DNA of 34,421 nt, from assembly GCA_024276815.1 (NCBI GenBank), contig JAJRWM010000118.1:1-34421 (forward strand). Reading direction: 5' to 3'. The DNA comes from a bacterium. Lineage in GTDB: Bacteria; JACRDZ01; JAJRWM01. Positions 1 to 10,860 of the stretch are shown here, in pieces (within the stretch, counting starts at the first letter, position 1; every line of letters starts with the position of its first letter). The position numbers and the translations under genes are program-made. A model generated the notes under the pieces. That model saw only the letters and a list, made by a program, of their open reading frames with translations, did not search any database and was not told the DNA's origin.

Positions 1-35
1 ATTGGAGTTCCCCCAGAGTTTTACGGGGCAAACCT
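1..35. repeat. Copy 1 of a dispersed hairpin-like repeat (ATTGGAGTTCCCCC...GGGGCAAACCT)
   Basis: attggagttccccc-agagttttac-ggggcaaacct; nearly the same arms recur at 34282 with a different loop. Confidence 0.65.
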
Positions 36-54
36 TTTTAGCAACAAAAGGCGC

Positions 55-1152
55 TCACACATGCCGTCTGGAAGGTTTTAATTCGCGGGTTTTGGCGTTC
101 TGTCTCTTGTTTCTCGTGTTCTGGGGCTGGATCAGTTCCCGCTGTTCTTTTCGTTCCCGGTACGTTTTTGGTACATAGATTTTCTCGCCGGTAAAAGGAT
201 CCCGCTCCGTATAATACAAGCAGGTCGATAACGTCATCGGGGGGGGCGTGAAATCCTGGATCTGCTCCGGCCTGATCCGCCGCGCCTTGAGGTAGTTTGC
301 CAATTCACGGGCTTCATTCCTGCCGCAGCCCGGATGAGCGGTAATAAAATAATTGACCAGGAATATTTTTTTGCGGGATTTTGGGTTTGTCTTCTGAAAC
401 TTGGCCACGAATTTCTCATAGACCGAATGGGGGGCTTTATTCATAATCTTCAGCACCTTATCGGAAACATGCTCCGGCGCTACTTTCATCAAGCCGCTGA
501 TATGATGCCGGCAAATCTCTTCGAGATACTTATCTGATTCATCATCAACCAGCAGATCGAAACGGAAACCGCTGCCGATAAAAACATGCTTAATCCCCGG
601 GACGTTCCTGATTTTGCGGTACAGGCTCAAACACTTTTTGTAATCTATCTTTAAATTCCGGCATTTATCGGGAACCAGGCATTTTCTGTTTTCACAAAAA
701 CCCCGCTTTTCCCAAAGCGAACAACTCGCCTGGTACAGGTTAGCCGTCGGCCCGCCGATGTCGGTGATCGTTCCCCTGAAGTTATCGTCATTAGCCAACT
801 CCCGGGCTTCCGCCAGGATTGACTGACCGCTGCGGCTCTGGACGATTCTCCCCTGGTGGAAATAAAGCGCGCAAAAAGAGCATTCGCCGGCGCAGCCCCG
901 ATGGGAAATGAGAGAAAACCGTACCGTCTCCAGTCCCTTGACGCCCCCCAGTTTGTCATAAACGGGATGCCATTTCCTGGTGAAGGGCAGTTCATAAATT
1001 TTGTCCAGTTCGGAAACGTCAAGGATTATGGGAGGAAACTGAACGACATATCTTGAATCATGCCGCTGAACCACCGGAATCGAACCAACCGGATTCATGC
1101 CGGCGTAAATCTTCCTGAAAGCCTCGTTAAAAGCGACTTTACTTCCTTTCAC
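55..1152 (-). CDS. ygiQ: YgiQ-family radical SAM protein, C-terminal fragment with the Fe-S motif
   Basis: Contains HRGCAGECSFCALYFHQGR (CxxxCxxC) and C-terminal YgiQ-like TPPPMTLSTCLYYTERDPFTGEKIYVPK; in the same frame as ORF 1276..1812, separated by one TAA. Confidence 0.88.
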   Translation of the reverse strand: MKGSKVAFNEAFRKIYAGMNPVGSIPVVQRHDSRYVVQFPPIILDVSELDKIYELPFTRKWHPVYDKLGGVKGLETVRFSLISHRGCAGECSFCALYFHQGRIVQSRSGQSILAEARELANDDNFRGTITDIGGPTANLYQASCSLWEKRGFCENRKCLVPDKCRNLKIDYKKCLSLYRKIRNVPGIKHVFIGSGFRFDLLVDDESDKYLEEICRHHISGLMKVAPEHVSDKVLKIMNKAPHSVYEKFVAKFQKTNPKSRKKIFLVNYFITAHPGCGRNEARELANYLKARRIRPEQIQDFTPPPMTLSTCLYYTERDPFTGEKIYVPKTYRERKEQRELIQPQNTRNKRQNAKTRELKPSRRHV

Positions 1153-1275
1153 TTCCTCGAAGGAGGGGATAATTTCATATCCGCCAAGACCGGCAAGACT
1201 TTTTCTGACAACCGCGGTACCCTTAATATTATTTAAGGAATCCAGGCTTTCACCGTTGGCCAGCCGCCGGGCAAT

Positions 1276-1812
1276 TTAAACAATCGGTTTCTCGCCCATA
1301 CCATATACCAGAAGATCGGCTTTGGCGTCCAGCAGCAAGGAACGTCTCACCTGGTCTTGCCAGTAGTCGTAATGAGCGAAACGCCGCAGGCTGGCCTCAA
1401 TTCCGCCCAGCGCTATGGGTACGCCGGGGAAGGCTTCCCTGACCCGGTTGGCATAGACGATCAGCGAACGGTCCGGCCGCTTGCCCGGCAAGCCCCCGGG
1501 ATAATAATCATCGACCCGGCGCGGTCTTTTGCTGGCGGTATAATTGGCGATCATCGAGTCGACATTGCCCGAAGTCAGGCCAAAGAAAAGGCGGGGCCGC
1601 CCCAGCTTTTTAAAATCACCCGGATTACGCCAGTCGGGCTGAGCGATGATACCAACTTTGTACCCTTTAGCTTCCAGAACCCGGCCGATGACGGCGACGC
1701 CAAAGGACGGATGATCGACGTATGCGTCGCCGGAGACAAGAATGATGTCGCACTCGTTCCAGCCCCGCTCTCTTAAATCGCTTTTGGAAATTGGCAGAAA
1801 TTTATTCTTCAT
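1276..1812 (-). CDS. ygiQ: YgiQ-family radical SAM protein, N-terminal fragment ending at an in-frame TAA
   Basis: [43 protein letters not shown] matches YgiQ N-terminus; reads on in frame past the stop as GEKPIV*IARRLANGESLDSLNNIKGTAVV. Confidence 0.88.
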   Translation of the reverse strand: MKNKFLPISKSDLRERGWNECDIILVSGDAYVDHPSFGVAVIGRVLEAKGYKVGIIAQPDWRNPGDFKKLGRPRLFFGLTSGNVDSMIANYTASKRPRRVDDYYPGGLPGKRPDRSLIVYANRVREAFPGVPIALGGIEASLRRFAHYDYWQDQVRRSLLLDAKADLLVYGMGEKPIV

Positions 1813-1898
1813 CAGGAGTATGATAACTCATTCCGTAGTTAAAAAATTAAAAAGATGAATTGACCGGCTCGCAAAACGCTCCAAGCTTGCAATCGTTC

Positions 1899-3512
1899 CT
1901 AAAACAGATTGGCGGGAATAACCAGCTCGGGACTTATTTCTCTTACTTTTTCTAACGCCCGCTCAACTCCGTTTCTGTTTCCCGACTGACCAGACTTTTC
2001 GGCCCGCAACAAGTAAATACGGCTGTAATAGCGGCGGACAACCATTTCCGGATACTCGCGTGCCGCTCGTGAGCCGGCAAACAGTCCCCGCGTTACCAAA
2101 TGCTTTTTCCAAGATTCATCGCTATCGCTTGCCAAGCCGTTAATCGCCCTAAACAGTAACCCTTTGTTGATAAAATCGACGCCGCCCCCCGGCTTGGTCA
2201 GGAACAGGGGCTGATTCGGGTAATCCCTGCGATAGCGGGAGTAGGCGCCGGGCGAAGCCTCTAATACCGTAAGCTTCGAGCCGCGGCTTTCAACCAGCTT
2301 GAAATACATTAACGGAAATAATTCGTAGATACCGGAAACCATGACCACCCCCCGTCCCTTAGTAATCTCAGTCATATTGCGACCGAAGTCATAGGTCAGA
2401 TAAAACGCCCGGCGATTGACGAGTACCCCGTTCCGCCACAGTGTCAGCGCCAGGACAAGCAAACCGAGCGCAAACGCGAAACGGGATTTTTTTCCCGAGA
2501 GATACATTAAACCGCCGGCGGCGAAGAAAAAGAGAATGACATAGGCTACCAGATAATAAGGGCCGACAGTAAAAACTTTAAGCGGGCTGAAAGGGAAACG
2601 CAGGATGAGAATAATCGCCAGAGAGTTCGCTAAAAAAAGGTAGACCGTTATTAACAGCCACCGCCGCTGATGCTTAAAGAGCCAGAACAGCCCCAGGCCA
2701 GCGAGGATCAGCGTCAGCGTTGTTCCCTGCTCAGCCAGTTTTTTCAGGAAATCGCCAATAAACCGCCGCTTCTCTTTAGCCGTAACTTCGTGGCTGAACT
2801 CGATCAAGCTGAATTGCCGTCGTGAGAGCATCCGACCGGCGCCGCGCCAGGTGGCCGGCGAATAACGCCAGCTGACCTGGGGATTGCCGCTGCCCAGAAC
2901 CGGCAGATAAAGATACACCATCAACCCCAGCAGGACCAGAAAAAGACTCAGAACAATTTTCTTCAGGACAGTCCCTACAGCCCGTTCGCCAGTGAAAACA
3001 AAATATATCAAAGGCGCGAAGGTTATTATCAGATAGTGATTAGCCAGTCCCAGTCCCAGGTAGAACGGCAAAGACCGGCGGTTCCTCTTGTTTAAAGTTG
3101 AAAGAATAATAAGCGCGATAACGCCGTTGAGCAGATAAACCTCCGCTTGCAAGGCCTGGCTCCACCAGAGCCGGCTTACCCCTAACAGAGCCGCGCCCAG
3201 AATTGAAAGCGGAAAATTGATCCCGAACCGGCGCAGCAACCCGCAGAAAATAACGACGCCGATGACGCCGATCAAAACACCGGACAGATTTACCCTGAAG
3301 GGGATACTGCCGAGGGGCAGGTTGATCAAGATTCTGTTGATTAACGTTACCAGCGGGTAACCCGGCGGGTGATTGATGCCCAGGGTGAAGGCGGCCGAGA
3401 TGAACTCCCCGCTGTCCTCAAGGTAAATCGTGGGACACAGGGTTTTTAAATATACGCCCAAGAGCAGGTTTGACGCAATAACCAGACAAAAGCTAGCGAG
3501 ATTTTTTTTCAT
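1899..3512 (-). CDS. DUF2723 (TMEM260-like) multi-spanning membrane protein
   Basis: PTIYLEDSGEFISAAFTLGINHPPGYPL motif and many hydrophobic segments; start trimmed to MKKNLASF at 3512, giving a 20 bp overlap with the upstream gene. Confidence 0.8.
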   Translation of the reverse strand: MKKNLASFCLVIASNLLLGVYLKTLCPTIYLEDSGEFISAAFTLGINHPPGYPLVTLINRILINLPLGSIPFRVNLSGVLIGVIGVVIFCGLLRRFGINFPLSILGAALLGVSRLWWSQALQAEVYLLNGVIALIILSTLNKRNRRSLPFYLGLGLANHYLIITFAPLIYFVFTGERAVGTVLKKIVLSLFLVLLGLMVYLYLPVLGSGNPQVSWRYSPATWRGAGRMLSRRQFSLIEFSHEVTAKEKRRFIGDFLKKLAEQGTTLTLILAGLGLFWLFKHQRRWLLITVYLFLANSLAIILILRFPFSPLKVFTVGPYYLVAYVILFFFAAGGLMYLSGKKSRFAFALGLLVLALTLWRNGVLVNRRAFYLTYDFGRNMTEITKGRGVVMVSGIYELFPLMYFKLVESRGSKLTVLEASPGAYSRYRRDYPNQPLFLTKPGGGVDFINKGLLFRAINGLASDSDESWKKHLVTRGLFAGSRAAREYPEMVVRRYYSRIYLLRAEKSGQSGNRNGVERALEKVREISPELVIPANLF

Positions 3513-5379
3513 TAACGCTCCCAAGCCGCTCCGCCATGGCCAGAGCTTGCCGGGCCTTGGTATAGCCGGGATCAAACCTCAGGGCGGCGCGAAAGTGCCG
3601 GCTGGCGGCCGGATAATCTTTTTCGTACTTGGCGATTGCCCGTCCCAGATTAAAATGAACGACCGGGTTAAAGGGGGCCAAGCGGACAGCTTCCTGAAAT
3701 TCCCGTTTCGCCAAAGGATAGAGATTTCTTGCCAGGTAAAGCTGCCCCAGGTTGTTTCTCAGCCAAAGTATGTCCCGGCCAACCTGTATGCTTTGGCCGA
3801 AAAGCCGGTAAGCCCGCGGCACCTGTTTCCGCTGTAGAAGGGCCAGGCCCTTGAAATAGAACCGGGCCGCCAGGATTTCGTTTTCACCGTAACTCAGGGT
3901 GTTTTGATAGCGCCAGCGGAAATACCGTTCCTCCGGGAATCCCGGGGGCTGGTCGCTTTTTTGAAAAAGCAGGCCGTAAACGGTGGTTTTCAGGTTGGCC
4001 GGCTTATTCCGCATCAGGGTGAAAAACTTCTGACTGTTCCCCAAGCTGGAAGCGGGATCGCCGGGCGGGAACACACCGCCGTTTTGATCATAGATAACCA
4101 CATCGCTTCTTTTCTTTAAGACATGCTGGAGGTAGCTCAGAGGGAAGACGATATTGTTCCCCTGGGCAAAAAGAACCGCCTGCCGGGGCAGATTGATTAA
4201 AAGGTTATCCCCCTGGTCGAAGCCCAAAAAATTATCGCGTAAATCAACCCGGGGGAAATTTATTACCCCGACCCCCAAGGGCAACAATAAAAACAGCAGC
4301 CGCCAGCCCTTATTAAAGCGCTCCTTGTCTTTGAAATATTTCAGCCCGGCCCCGATAAAAATGGCCGTCAACCAAAAGACGGGCAGATAATAAACCGAGA
4401 ATCTGGCCCTGTTTTCAAAGTTGAAGGGAAACTGTAACAGGAAAATTATCCCGATCCCGCCCAGGAGCCAGATCGACGCCAACAAGTTGAACCAGCGGCC
4501 GTGTTTACGATACAGCCAGTAAACGCCGAACAAGGCCAAAAACAAGGTGGCAGGATAAAATTGTCCCGCTAATTCCCGGAATAAATGACCAAGAAAATTG
4601 AGCTTATCCAACAACGCCACGGGGCGGCTGAATTCCAGATGCTGGAACTGGGCGCGTCTCAAGAGCCGGAAAAACCGGTCCCAGTTGTCGGGGTGTCCCC
4701 AGTCCATGACGGCTCCGCGCGCTGATCGTAAGGGTAACGCGAGCGAGACCCAATAGCCCAGGAACAGAAAAATCAAGCGGGTTAAGTTCGTCTTCCAGCC
4801 AAGTCCACTTTTCCCGGAATATTCATAAAGTATGATTAAGGGAGCGAACAGGATTAACAAATAATGGTTGTTGAAACCCAGCCCCAGCCAGAGATAAAGC
4901 AGACGGCGGTAAGTTTGTCCCGCTCTGTTTTTAGCCAGCCAGAGCCAGTACAGAGCGCCGCCAAAAAACATCAGGTTGAGCTGATACACCTCGCTCTGTG
5001 AGTTCAAAAACCAGTAGGAACGGGAGAAAATCAACAGCAGACAAGTGAAAATTACCACATAGGAATCTTTGAACAGGGCCGCTGTCAGCCAGAACAAAAA
5101 GCAAAGCGCCCCGACCCCGCAGACGCCGGAAAACAGGTTTACCCGGAAAGCGATCTCGCCAAGCGGCAGCCGGGTTAACGGATGCGCCAAAAGGTTATAA
5201 AGCACATAGCCCGGCGGATGGTTATGCCCTAAAGTCGAGACGCTGCTGACAAATTGACCGCTGTCCTCGATATAAATAGTTGGAGCCGCTGTTTTCAGGG
5301 TGACTCCCCAGCAAACCAGGATCAGGACGCATAAGGATAATATTTTTCGTTCGTTTGCGAACAAAAGCGAAACTCTCAT
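3493..5379 (-). CDS. DUF2723 (TMEM260-like) membrane protein with C-terminal TPR repeats
   Basis: PTIYIEDSGQFVSSVSTLGHNHPPGYVL, multi-TM, then NNLGQLYLARNLYPLAKREFQEAVRLAPFNPVVHFNLGRAIAKYEKDYPAASRHFRAALRFDPGYTKARQAL (TPR). Confidence 0.85.
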   Translation of the reverse strand: MRVSLLFANERKILSLCVLILVCWGVTLKTAAPTIYIEDSGQFVSSVSTLGHNHPPGYVLYNLLAHPLTRLPLGEIAFRVNLFSGVCGVGALCFLFWLTAALFKDSYVVIFTCLLLIFSRSYWFLNSQSEVYQLNLMFFGGALYWLWLAKNRAGQTYRRLLYLWLGLGFNNHYLLILFAPLIILYEYSGKSGLGWKTNLTRLIFLFLGYWVSLALPLRSARGAVMDWGHPDNWDRFFRLLRRAQFQHLEFSRPVALLDKLNFLGHLFRELAGQFYPATLFLALFGVYWLYRKHGRWFNLLASIWLLGGIGIIFLLQFPFNFENRARFSVYYLPVFWLTAIFIGAGLKYFKDKERFNKGWRLLFLLLPLGVGVINFPRVDLRDNFLGFDQGDNLLINLPRQAVLFAQGNNIVFPLSYLQHVLKKRSDVVIYDQNGGVFPPGDPASSLGNSQKFFTLMRNKPANLKTTVYGLLFQKSDQPPGFPEERYFRWRYQNTLSYGENEILAARFYFKGLALLQRKQVPRAYRLFGQSIQVGRDILWLRNNLGQLYLARNLYPLAKREFQEAVRLAPFNPVVHFNLGRAIAKYEKDYPAASRHFRAALRFDPGYTKARQALAMAERLGSVNEKKSR

Positions 5380-5406
5380 TCTTGTTAAAGCAGGATTATT
5401 GTTTTC

Positions 5407-5435
5407 ATTATATCGTCAGTATAATTTATCGTCAA
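5407..5435 (-). promoter_or_regulatory. Sigma70-type promoter for the DUF2723/TPR gene
   Basis: On the minus strand: TTGACG-N17-TATAAT, about 28 nt upstream of the ATG at 5379. Confidence 0.7.
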
Positions 5436-5519
5436 GACAAGCCAACGTTTCGCCCGGGATATATAGAACTTAATAACCGCTAGAAAGCTCTTTCAATATG
5501 GTCTTCCCGTACCCAGGCT

Positions 5520-5571
5520 GTCATTCCCGTGAAAACGGGAATCCAGTGGATACCTGTTTCGCAGGTATGAC
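5520..5571. repeat. REP/MITE-like double-hairpin repeat, copy 1
   Basis: gtcATTCCCGTgaaaACGGGAATccagtggATACCTGtttcgCAGGTATgac; GTCAT/ATGAC termini; second copy at 7287..7339. Confidence 0.85.
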
Positions 5572-5776
5572 GCATTGACGCGGATATTGATCAAGCAGGT
5601 AATGTCCGCCGCCCCACTTGAACGTTCGGCTGTGCATCGCGCCGCCTGCGCGGCTTACTCGCAACGACATTGTGGATGTAAATTCCTGGCTAATAACAAG
5701 TAGATAGTGGAGACTTGATAATACTTTTGTTTAAGTTGGGTTAGCGGTAAACATTTCAAAAAGAAAGGGACTCCGC

Positions 5777-7222
5777 CTAACTGAGCTGATTGATCTTTGG
5801 CTCCGAAAGAACCTGGTGAACCTTCAAAAAGTTGGTTTTACCTTCACCCCCCAGAGGCACCCCGGCGGTAAAGACAACCAAATCGCCTTTTTTTAGTAAA
5901 TCATTCTGCGTACAGATTTTTTCAACCTGTTCAATCATCTCTTCCACTTTTAAGAACGGGGGGATCATTATTGAGTGGACGCCCCAGTATAATTGCAAAA
6001 CCCGGCGGGTCGCTTCCCGGGGCGTCGCGGCGATTATCTGGGAGCAGGGACGATACCTGCTGATCAGAGCCGCCGTTTTACCGCTGGTGGTCGCGCTGAT
6101 GATCGCCGCGGCCTTGAGATTCCAGGCGCTTTGGCAAGTAGCGTGGCTTACCGCGTCCGCAACGGAATACGAGACGCCTTCTCTCCGTAACCTTAAAGTC
6201 TGCTCGAAGGGGAAACTACGCTCAATGGTCCAGGAGACGCGAGCCATCATCCTGACCGCCATGACCGGGAATTTACCCGAGGCGGTCTCGCCGGACAACA
6301 TGACAGCGTCCGTGCCATCCAAAATGGCGTTGGCCACATCGGCCGCTTCAGCCCTGGTCGGGCGGGGATTTTCGATCATCGATTCCAGCATCTGGGTCGC
6401 CGTGATAACCGGCTTGCCGGCCTGGTTGCACTTTTTAATAATCTGTTTTTGGATCAAGGGAACTTCTTCAGGTTCCAACTCGACTCCCAGATCCCCCCGG
6501 GCCACCATAATGCCATCGGCCGCTTCAATGATCTCATCAATATTGTTCACGGCCTCGGAACATTCGATTTTAGCGATCAGGAAAACGCTTTTACCCAGAC
6601 CTTTAATAAATTCCCTGACGCTGTCAATATCGTTTCGGTTGCGGATGAAAGACAGCGCCAGAAAGTCAACTTCCATCCCCAGGCTGAATTTTATGTCTTC
6701 CTTGTCTTTTTCCGTCAGGATTGGCAAAGGCAACGTGACGTGCGGAATGGTCACCTTTTTGCGGTTTCTCAGAATACCGCCATCAATAACTTCCGCCAAG
6801 ACCTCTGTTTCGGTAACTTCTTTAATGTTGACCTCTAAATTGCCATCATCAAAGAGAATAACCCCGTTCTCCCGGCAGTAGTTCTGCAACATGTCAAAGA
6901 GCGGGATGGTGATTTCCTCAGCCGTGGTAGGTTGATTGGCGCCGCTGATTTTAATCATCTGGCCGGTCCTGATCTCGACCTCAGAATTGGCGACCTCGCC
7001 GATGCGCACTTCCGGCCCCTTGGTGTCGGCCATCAGAGCAATGGGCAGGTTAAGCCAGGCGGCGGCTTCACGTACCGTCTCCATCATTTCGCGGTGGCTG
7101 TCATAGTCGCCGTGAGAAAAATTGAAACGGACGACGTCGACGCCGGCGGCAAGCATGGCGGTAATAACTTCCGGCGCGGAACTGGCCGGGCCAATCGTCG
7201 CGACAATCTTGGTTCGAGGCAT
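5777..7222 (-). CDS. pyk: Pyruvate kinase
   Basis: MPRTKIVATIGPASSAPEVITAMLAAGVDVVRFNFSHG, MADTKGPEVRIG, MVARGDLGVELEPEEVPLIQK, GKPVITATQMLESMIENPRPTRAEAADVANAILDGTDAVMLSGETA. Confidence 0.98.
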   Translation of the reverse strand: MPRTKIVATIGPASSAPEVITAMLAAGVDVVRFNFSHGDYDSHREMMETVREAAAWLNLPIALMADTKGPEVRIGEVANSEVEIRTGQMIKISGANQPTTAEEITIPLFDMLQNYCRENGVILFDDGNLEVNIKEVTETEVLAEVIDGGILRNRKKVTIPHVTLPLPILTEKDKEDIKFSLGMEVDFLALSFIRNRNDIDSVREFIKGLGKSVFLIAKIECSEAVNNIDEIIEAADGIMVARGDLGVELEPEEVPLIQKQIIKKCNQAGKPVITATQMLESMIENPRPTRAEAADVANAILDGTDAVMLSGETASGKFPVMAVRMMARVSWTIERSFPFEQTLRLRREGVSYSVADAVSHATCQSAWNLKAAAIISATTSGKTAALISRYRPCSQIIAATPREATRRVLQLYWGVHSIMIPPFLKVEEMIEQVEKICTQNDLLKKGDLVVFTAGVPLGGEGKTNFLKVHQVLSEPKINQLS

Positions 7223-7286
7223 AATTTACCCACTTCCGGTAAAATAACTTGTAAGGCGTCAGTCTTCCGGGGAAAAGACCTTATTT

Positions 7287-7339
7287 GTCATTCCCGTGCC
7301 AACGGGAATCCACTGGATTCCTGCATACGCCGGCATGAC
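7287..7339. repeat. REP/MITE-like double-hairpin repeat, copy 2
   Basis: gtcATTCCCGTgccaACGGGAATccactggattCCtGCatacGCcGGcatgac; same orientation as copy 1. Confidence 0.85.
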
Positions 7340-7446
7340 ATTACTGGTTCCCCCACTTCGCTGACGGGTTACAATAACTTTACCTTGGTTGATGGCGCTT
7401 CTTGCTTCAACCGGCAACAAGCCGGACTCGTAATCTCCGGAATATC

Positions 7447-8733
<1,287 letters not shown>

Positions 8734-8787
8734 TTAAGGCATCTCCTTTACCAGATGTATGAGTTCACGATAACTTACTCTGTTCCA

Positions 8788-8816
8788 ATCTTATCACCGC
8801 CGGCTGTAAATGTCAA
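8788..8816 (-). promoter_or_regulatory. Sigma70-type promoter upstream of eno
   Basis: On the minus strand: TTGACA-N17-TAAGAT; ribosome-binding site aaaggagat precedes the ATG at 8733. Confidence 0.7.
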
Positions 8817-8858
8817 AACCTCCCTGGGCGCCAGTTCACCCCCCGGGACGGGCGGCGG

Positions 8859-9617
8859 TTACTTAAACAGTCTGCTGTTGATAATAATTTCAGCCGAACT
8901 TCGGAGCTTTGCCAGCCAGTCCTCCCACGCCTGATCAAACTTTTCGCTTTTAATTTCAGCGTTAACGAAATCTTCGTTTAAGGGAACCCTTTTAAATATC
9001 CGGTAATCCACACCGGTAGACACAACCGGGCTGAACCCGTACGTCTTGAGCTTGAAGACCGTCTCTTCCACCTCAGGATCAAGTACGCCCGGAAGCACCA
9101 TGCCCAGATCGAATTCCCTTTCCAGGGAATACTGTTTGGCCAGCGTTACGAAATCGGCGCCCTGGTTAAGTTCGTTAATCACCATCCGCGCCTTGTCCTG
9201 ATCGCTCAGAACTATTACCAGTAAATGAAACCTGCTTGCTTCATTACGCTGGAGGTAGGCGTCAATATCCTCCCGGCTGACCTGGATCTTTGCCCTGATT
9301 CTTTCTTTTTGGTCGTTGATAATTTGCTGAATCAACTGGCCCGCTTCGCTGGCCCGCTCCATTGACGACGGCTTGCCGGCATTCTGGACGATCAGTTCTT
9401 CAGCGATCAACAGGTCAAGGATTTGATCGAGATTTTGTCCGGCGCCGCCAAGGCTTCTCAACTTTTGGTCAAACGCTGACTTCAGGATATTTTTTCCGTT
9501 GACTTGAGCGACCACGTTGAGCGGCAAGGGTTTGAAGCTCGGCTGTCGCGCCTCTTTTTTACCACAGCCAGCGCCAAATAGCAGCAAAACGCTAAAGAAA
9601 ATTAAGACTTTTCGCAT
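8859..9617 (-). CDS. SurA/parvulin-like peptidyl-prolyl isomerase, putative lipoprotein
   Basis: MRKVLIFFSVLLLFGAGCGKKE signal with lipobox-like Cys; VNGKNILKSAFDQKL and QGADFVTLAKQYSLEREFDLGMVLPGVLDPEVEETVFKLK (PPIC-like); longer ORF extends to 9638. Confidence 0.72.
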   Translation of the reverse strand: MRKVLIFFSVLLLFGAGCGKKEARQPSFKPLPLNVVAQVNGKNILKSAFDQKLRSLGGAGQNLDQILDLLIAEELIVQNAGKPSSMERASEAGQLIQQIINDQKERIRAKIQVSREDIDAYLQRNEASRFHLLVIVLSDQDKARMVINELNQGADFVTLAKQYSLEREFDLGMVLPGVLDPEVEETVFKLKTYGFSPVVSTGVDYRIFKRVPLNEDFVNAEIKSEKFDQAWEDWLAKLRSSAEIIINSRLFK

Positions 9618-9727
9618 AAGGCATCCTCTCTCTTTCATTAAAGCAATAGGCGATCAAGTGAAGTTGTACAGCTAACCCCGCGACACCCGGCTGAGCTAGC
9701 CCTGATTTAACAAAGCGGAACGGTTTC

Positions 9728-10681
9728 TTATATCAGGCCTTCTTGCAGAAGGTCCTTCAGCCAGGCCGTTTCCCGCCGCAGGCCGGTTTTTATGTCAACC
9801 AGCGGATTATACTTTAATTCCCGCTGAGCCTTACTGATAGAGGCGGCGGTATGCTTAACGTCGCCTTTTTGCCAGTCGAGATATTTAATCTTCAAGGGCT
9901 TGCCAAGGATCAGCTTCAACTCGTCGAATACCCGGTTTATGCTGATACGGGAACCGCCGCCGATGTTGTACACTTCTCCCGGACGGCCGCTGAGAGCCGC
10001 CCGCAGGTTCGCTTCCACAGCGTCAGTGTAAAAGGTGAAATCCCGGGTTTGCTCGCCGTTGCCATAAACCTGAATTACCTCGCCCTCAAGACCGGCCCTG
10101 ATAAATTTGTGAAACGCCATATCGGGCCTTTGCCGAGGACCGTAAACGGTAAAATATCTTAAGGAAACCGTTGGCACCCGGAAGTTTTTATAATAGAGAT
10201 AACAGAGGTTTTCCGCCGCCAGCTTGGTTACTCCGTACGGAGAAACCGGGCAGAGCCGGTCATCTTCCCGCATGGGGAAGCTGTCAACATCACCATAGAC
10301 CGAGGAACTGGAAGCGTAAATAAATTTTTTAAGCGGGTATCTTTTGGCGCACTCCAGAAGACGCTGGGTAACCTCGATATTACAACTGGTATAAATCTCG
10401 AAATCTTTGCCCCAACTGGCTCGGACGCCGGCCTGGGCGGCCTGGTGAAAGACATACTCCTGATCTTCGAAAAGCCCGGCGAGGGGGAACGATTTTAAAT
10501 CGGCCTCGATAAACCGGTAATTTTGATGGGTTAGGGCCGTTCTCAGGTTGTTCTTTTTAATTTTCGAGCTGTAATAATCGGTAAAACAATCCACCCCGAT
10601 TACCAGGTGTCCCTCTGCCAACAATTTTTCCGAAAGGTGCGAGCCGATAAAACCGGCCGCCCCCGTGACCAAACATTTCAT
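9728..10681 (-). CDS. NAD-dependent epimerase/dehydratase (extended SDR, UDP-sugar epimerase type)
   Basis: MKCLVTGAAGFIGSHLSEKLL (GxxGxxG), YASSSSVYGD, SPYGVTKLAAENL (YxxxK), LRYFTVYGPRQRPDMAFHKFI. Confidence 0.92.
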   Translation of the reverse strand: MKCLVTGAAGFIGSHLSEKLLAEGHLVIGVDCFTDYYSSKIKKNNLRTALTHQNYRFIEADLKSFPLAGLFEDQEYVFHQAAQAGVRASWGKDFEIYTSCNIEVTQRLLECAKRYPLKKFIYASSSSVYGDVDSFPMREDDRLCPVSPYGVTKLAAENLCYLYYKNFRVPTVSLRYFTVYGPRQRPDMAFHKFIRAGLEGEVIQVYGNGEQTRDFTFYTDAVEANLRAALSGRPGEVYNIGGGSRISINRVFDELKLILGKPLKIKYLDWQKGDVKHTAASISKAQRELKYNPLVDIKTGLRRETAWLKDLLQEGLI

Positions 10682-10819
10682 TACCGTCCCTATCGTTAAT
10701 TTTATTGGCCCGGCTGAGGCCCAAGCTTGTCAAGATGATAAAACTGGCACGGCCGATTATAACTTAAAGGCGAATTAATGAAAAGCCGATTGCCCGCCCG
10801 GTCCAAAGAATATTTGAGG

Positions 10820-10849
10820 TTGGCTTGCTCTCTCCCTTTAGTTTATAAT
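10820..10849 (+). promoter_or_regulatory. Candidate sigma70 promoter for the plus-strand GspN-like gene
   Basis: TTGGCT-N18-TATAAT; the -10 box ends 11 nt before the ATG at 10861. Confidence 0.5.
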
Positions 10850-10860
10850 AAGCAGTTATT

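Noticed and set aside
1813-1898. Possible terminator after the DUF2723 gene
   Set aside because: Only a stem of about 5 bp with a wobble before a T-rich stretch; not convincing.
5832-6881. 349 aa plus-strand ORF opposite pyk
   Set aside because: Lies wholly antisense to a well-supported pyruvate kinase; the sequence is low-complexity and Ser/Ile-rich with no recognisable domain, typical of a spurious antisense frame.
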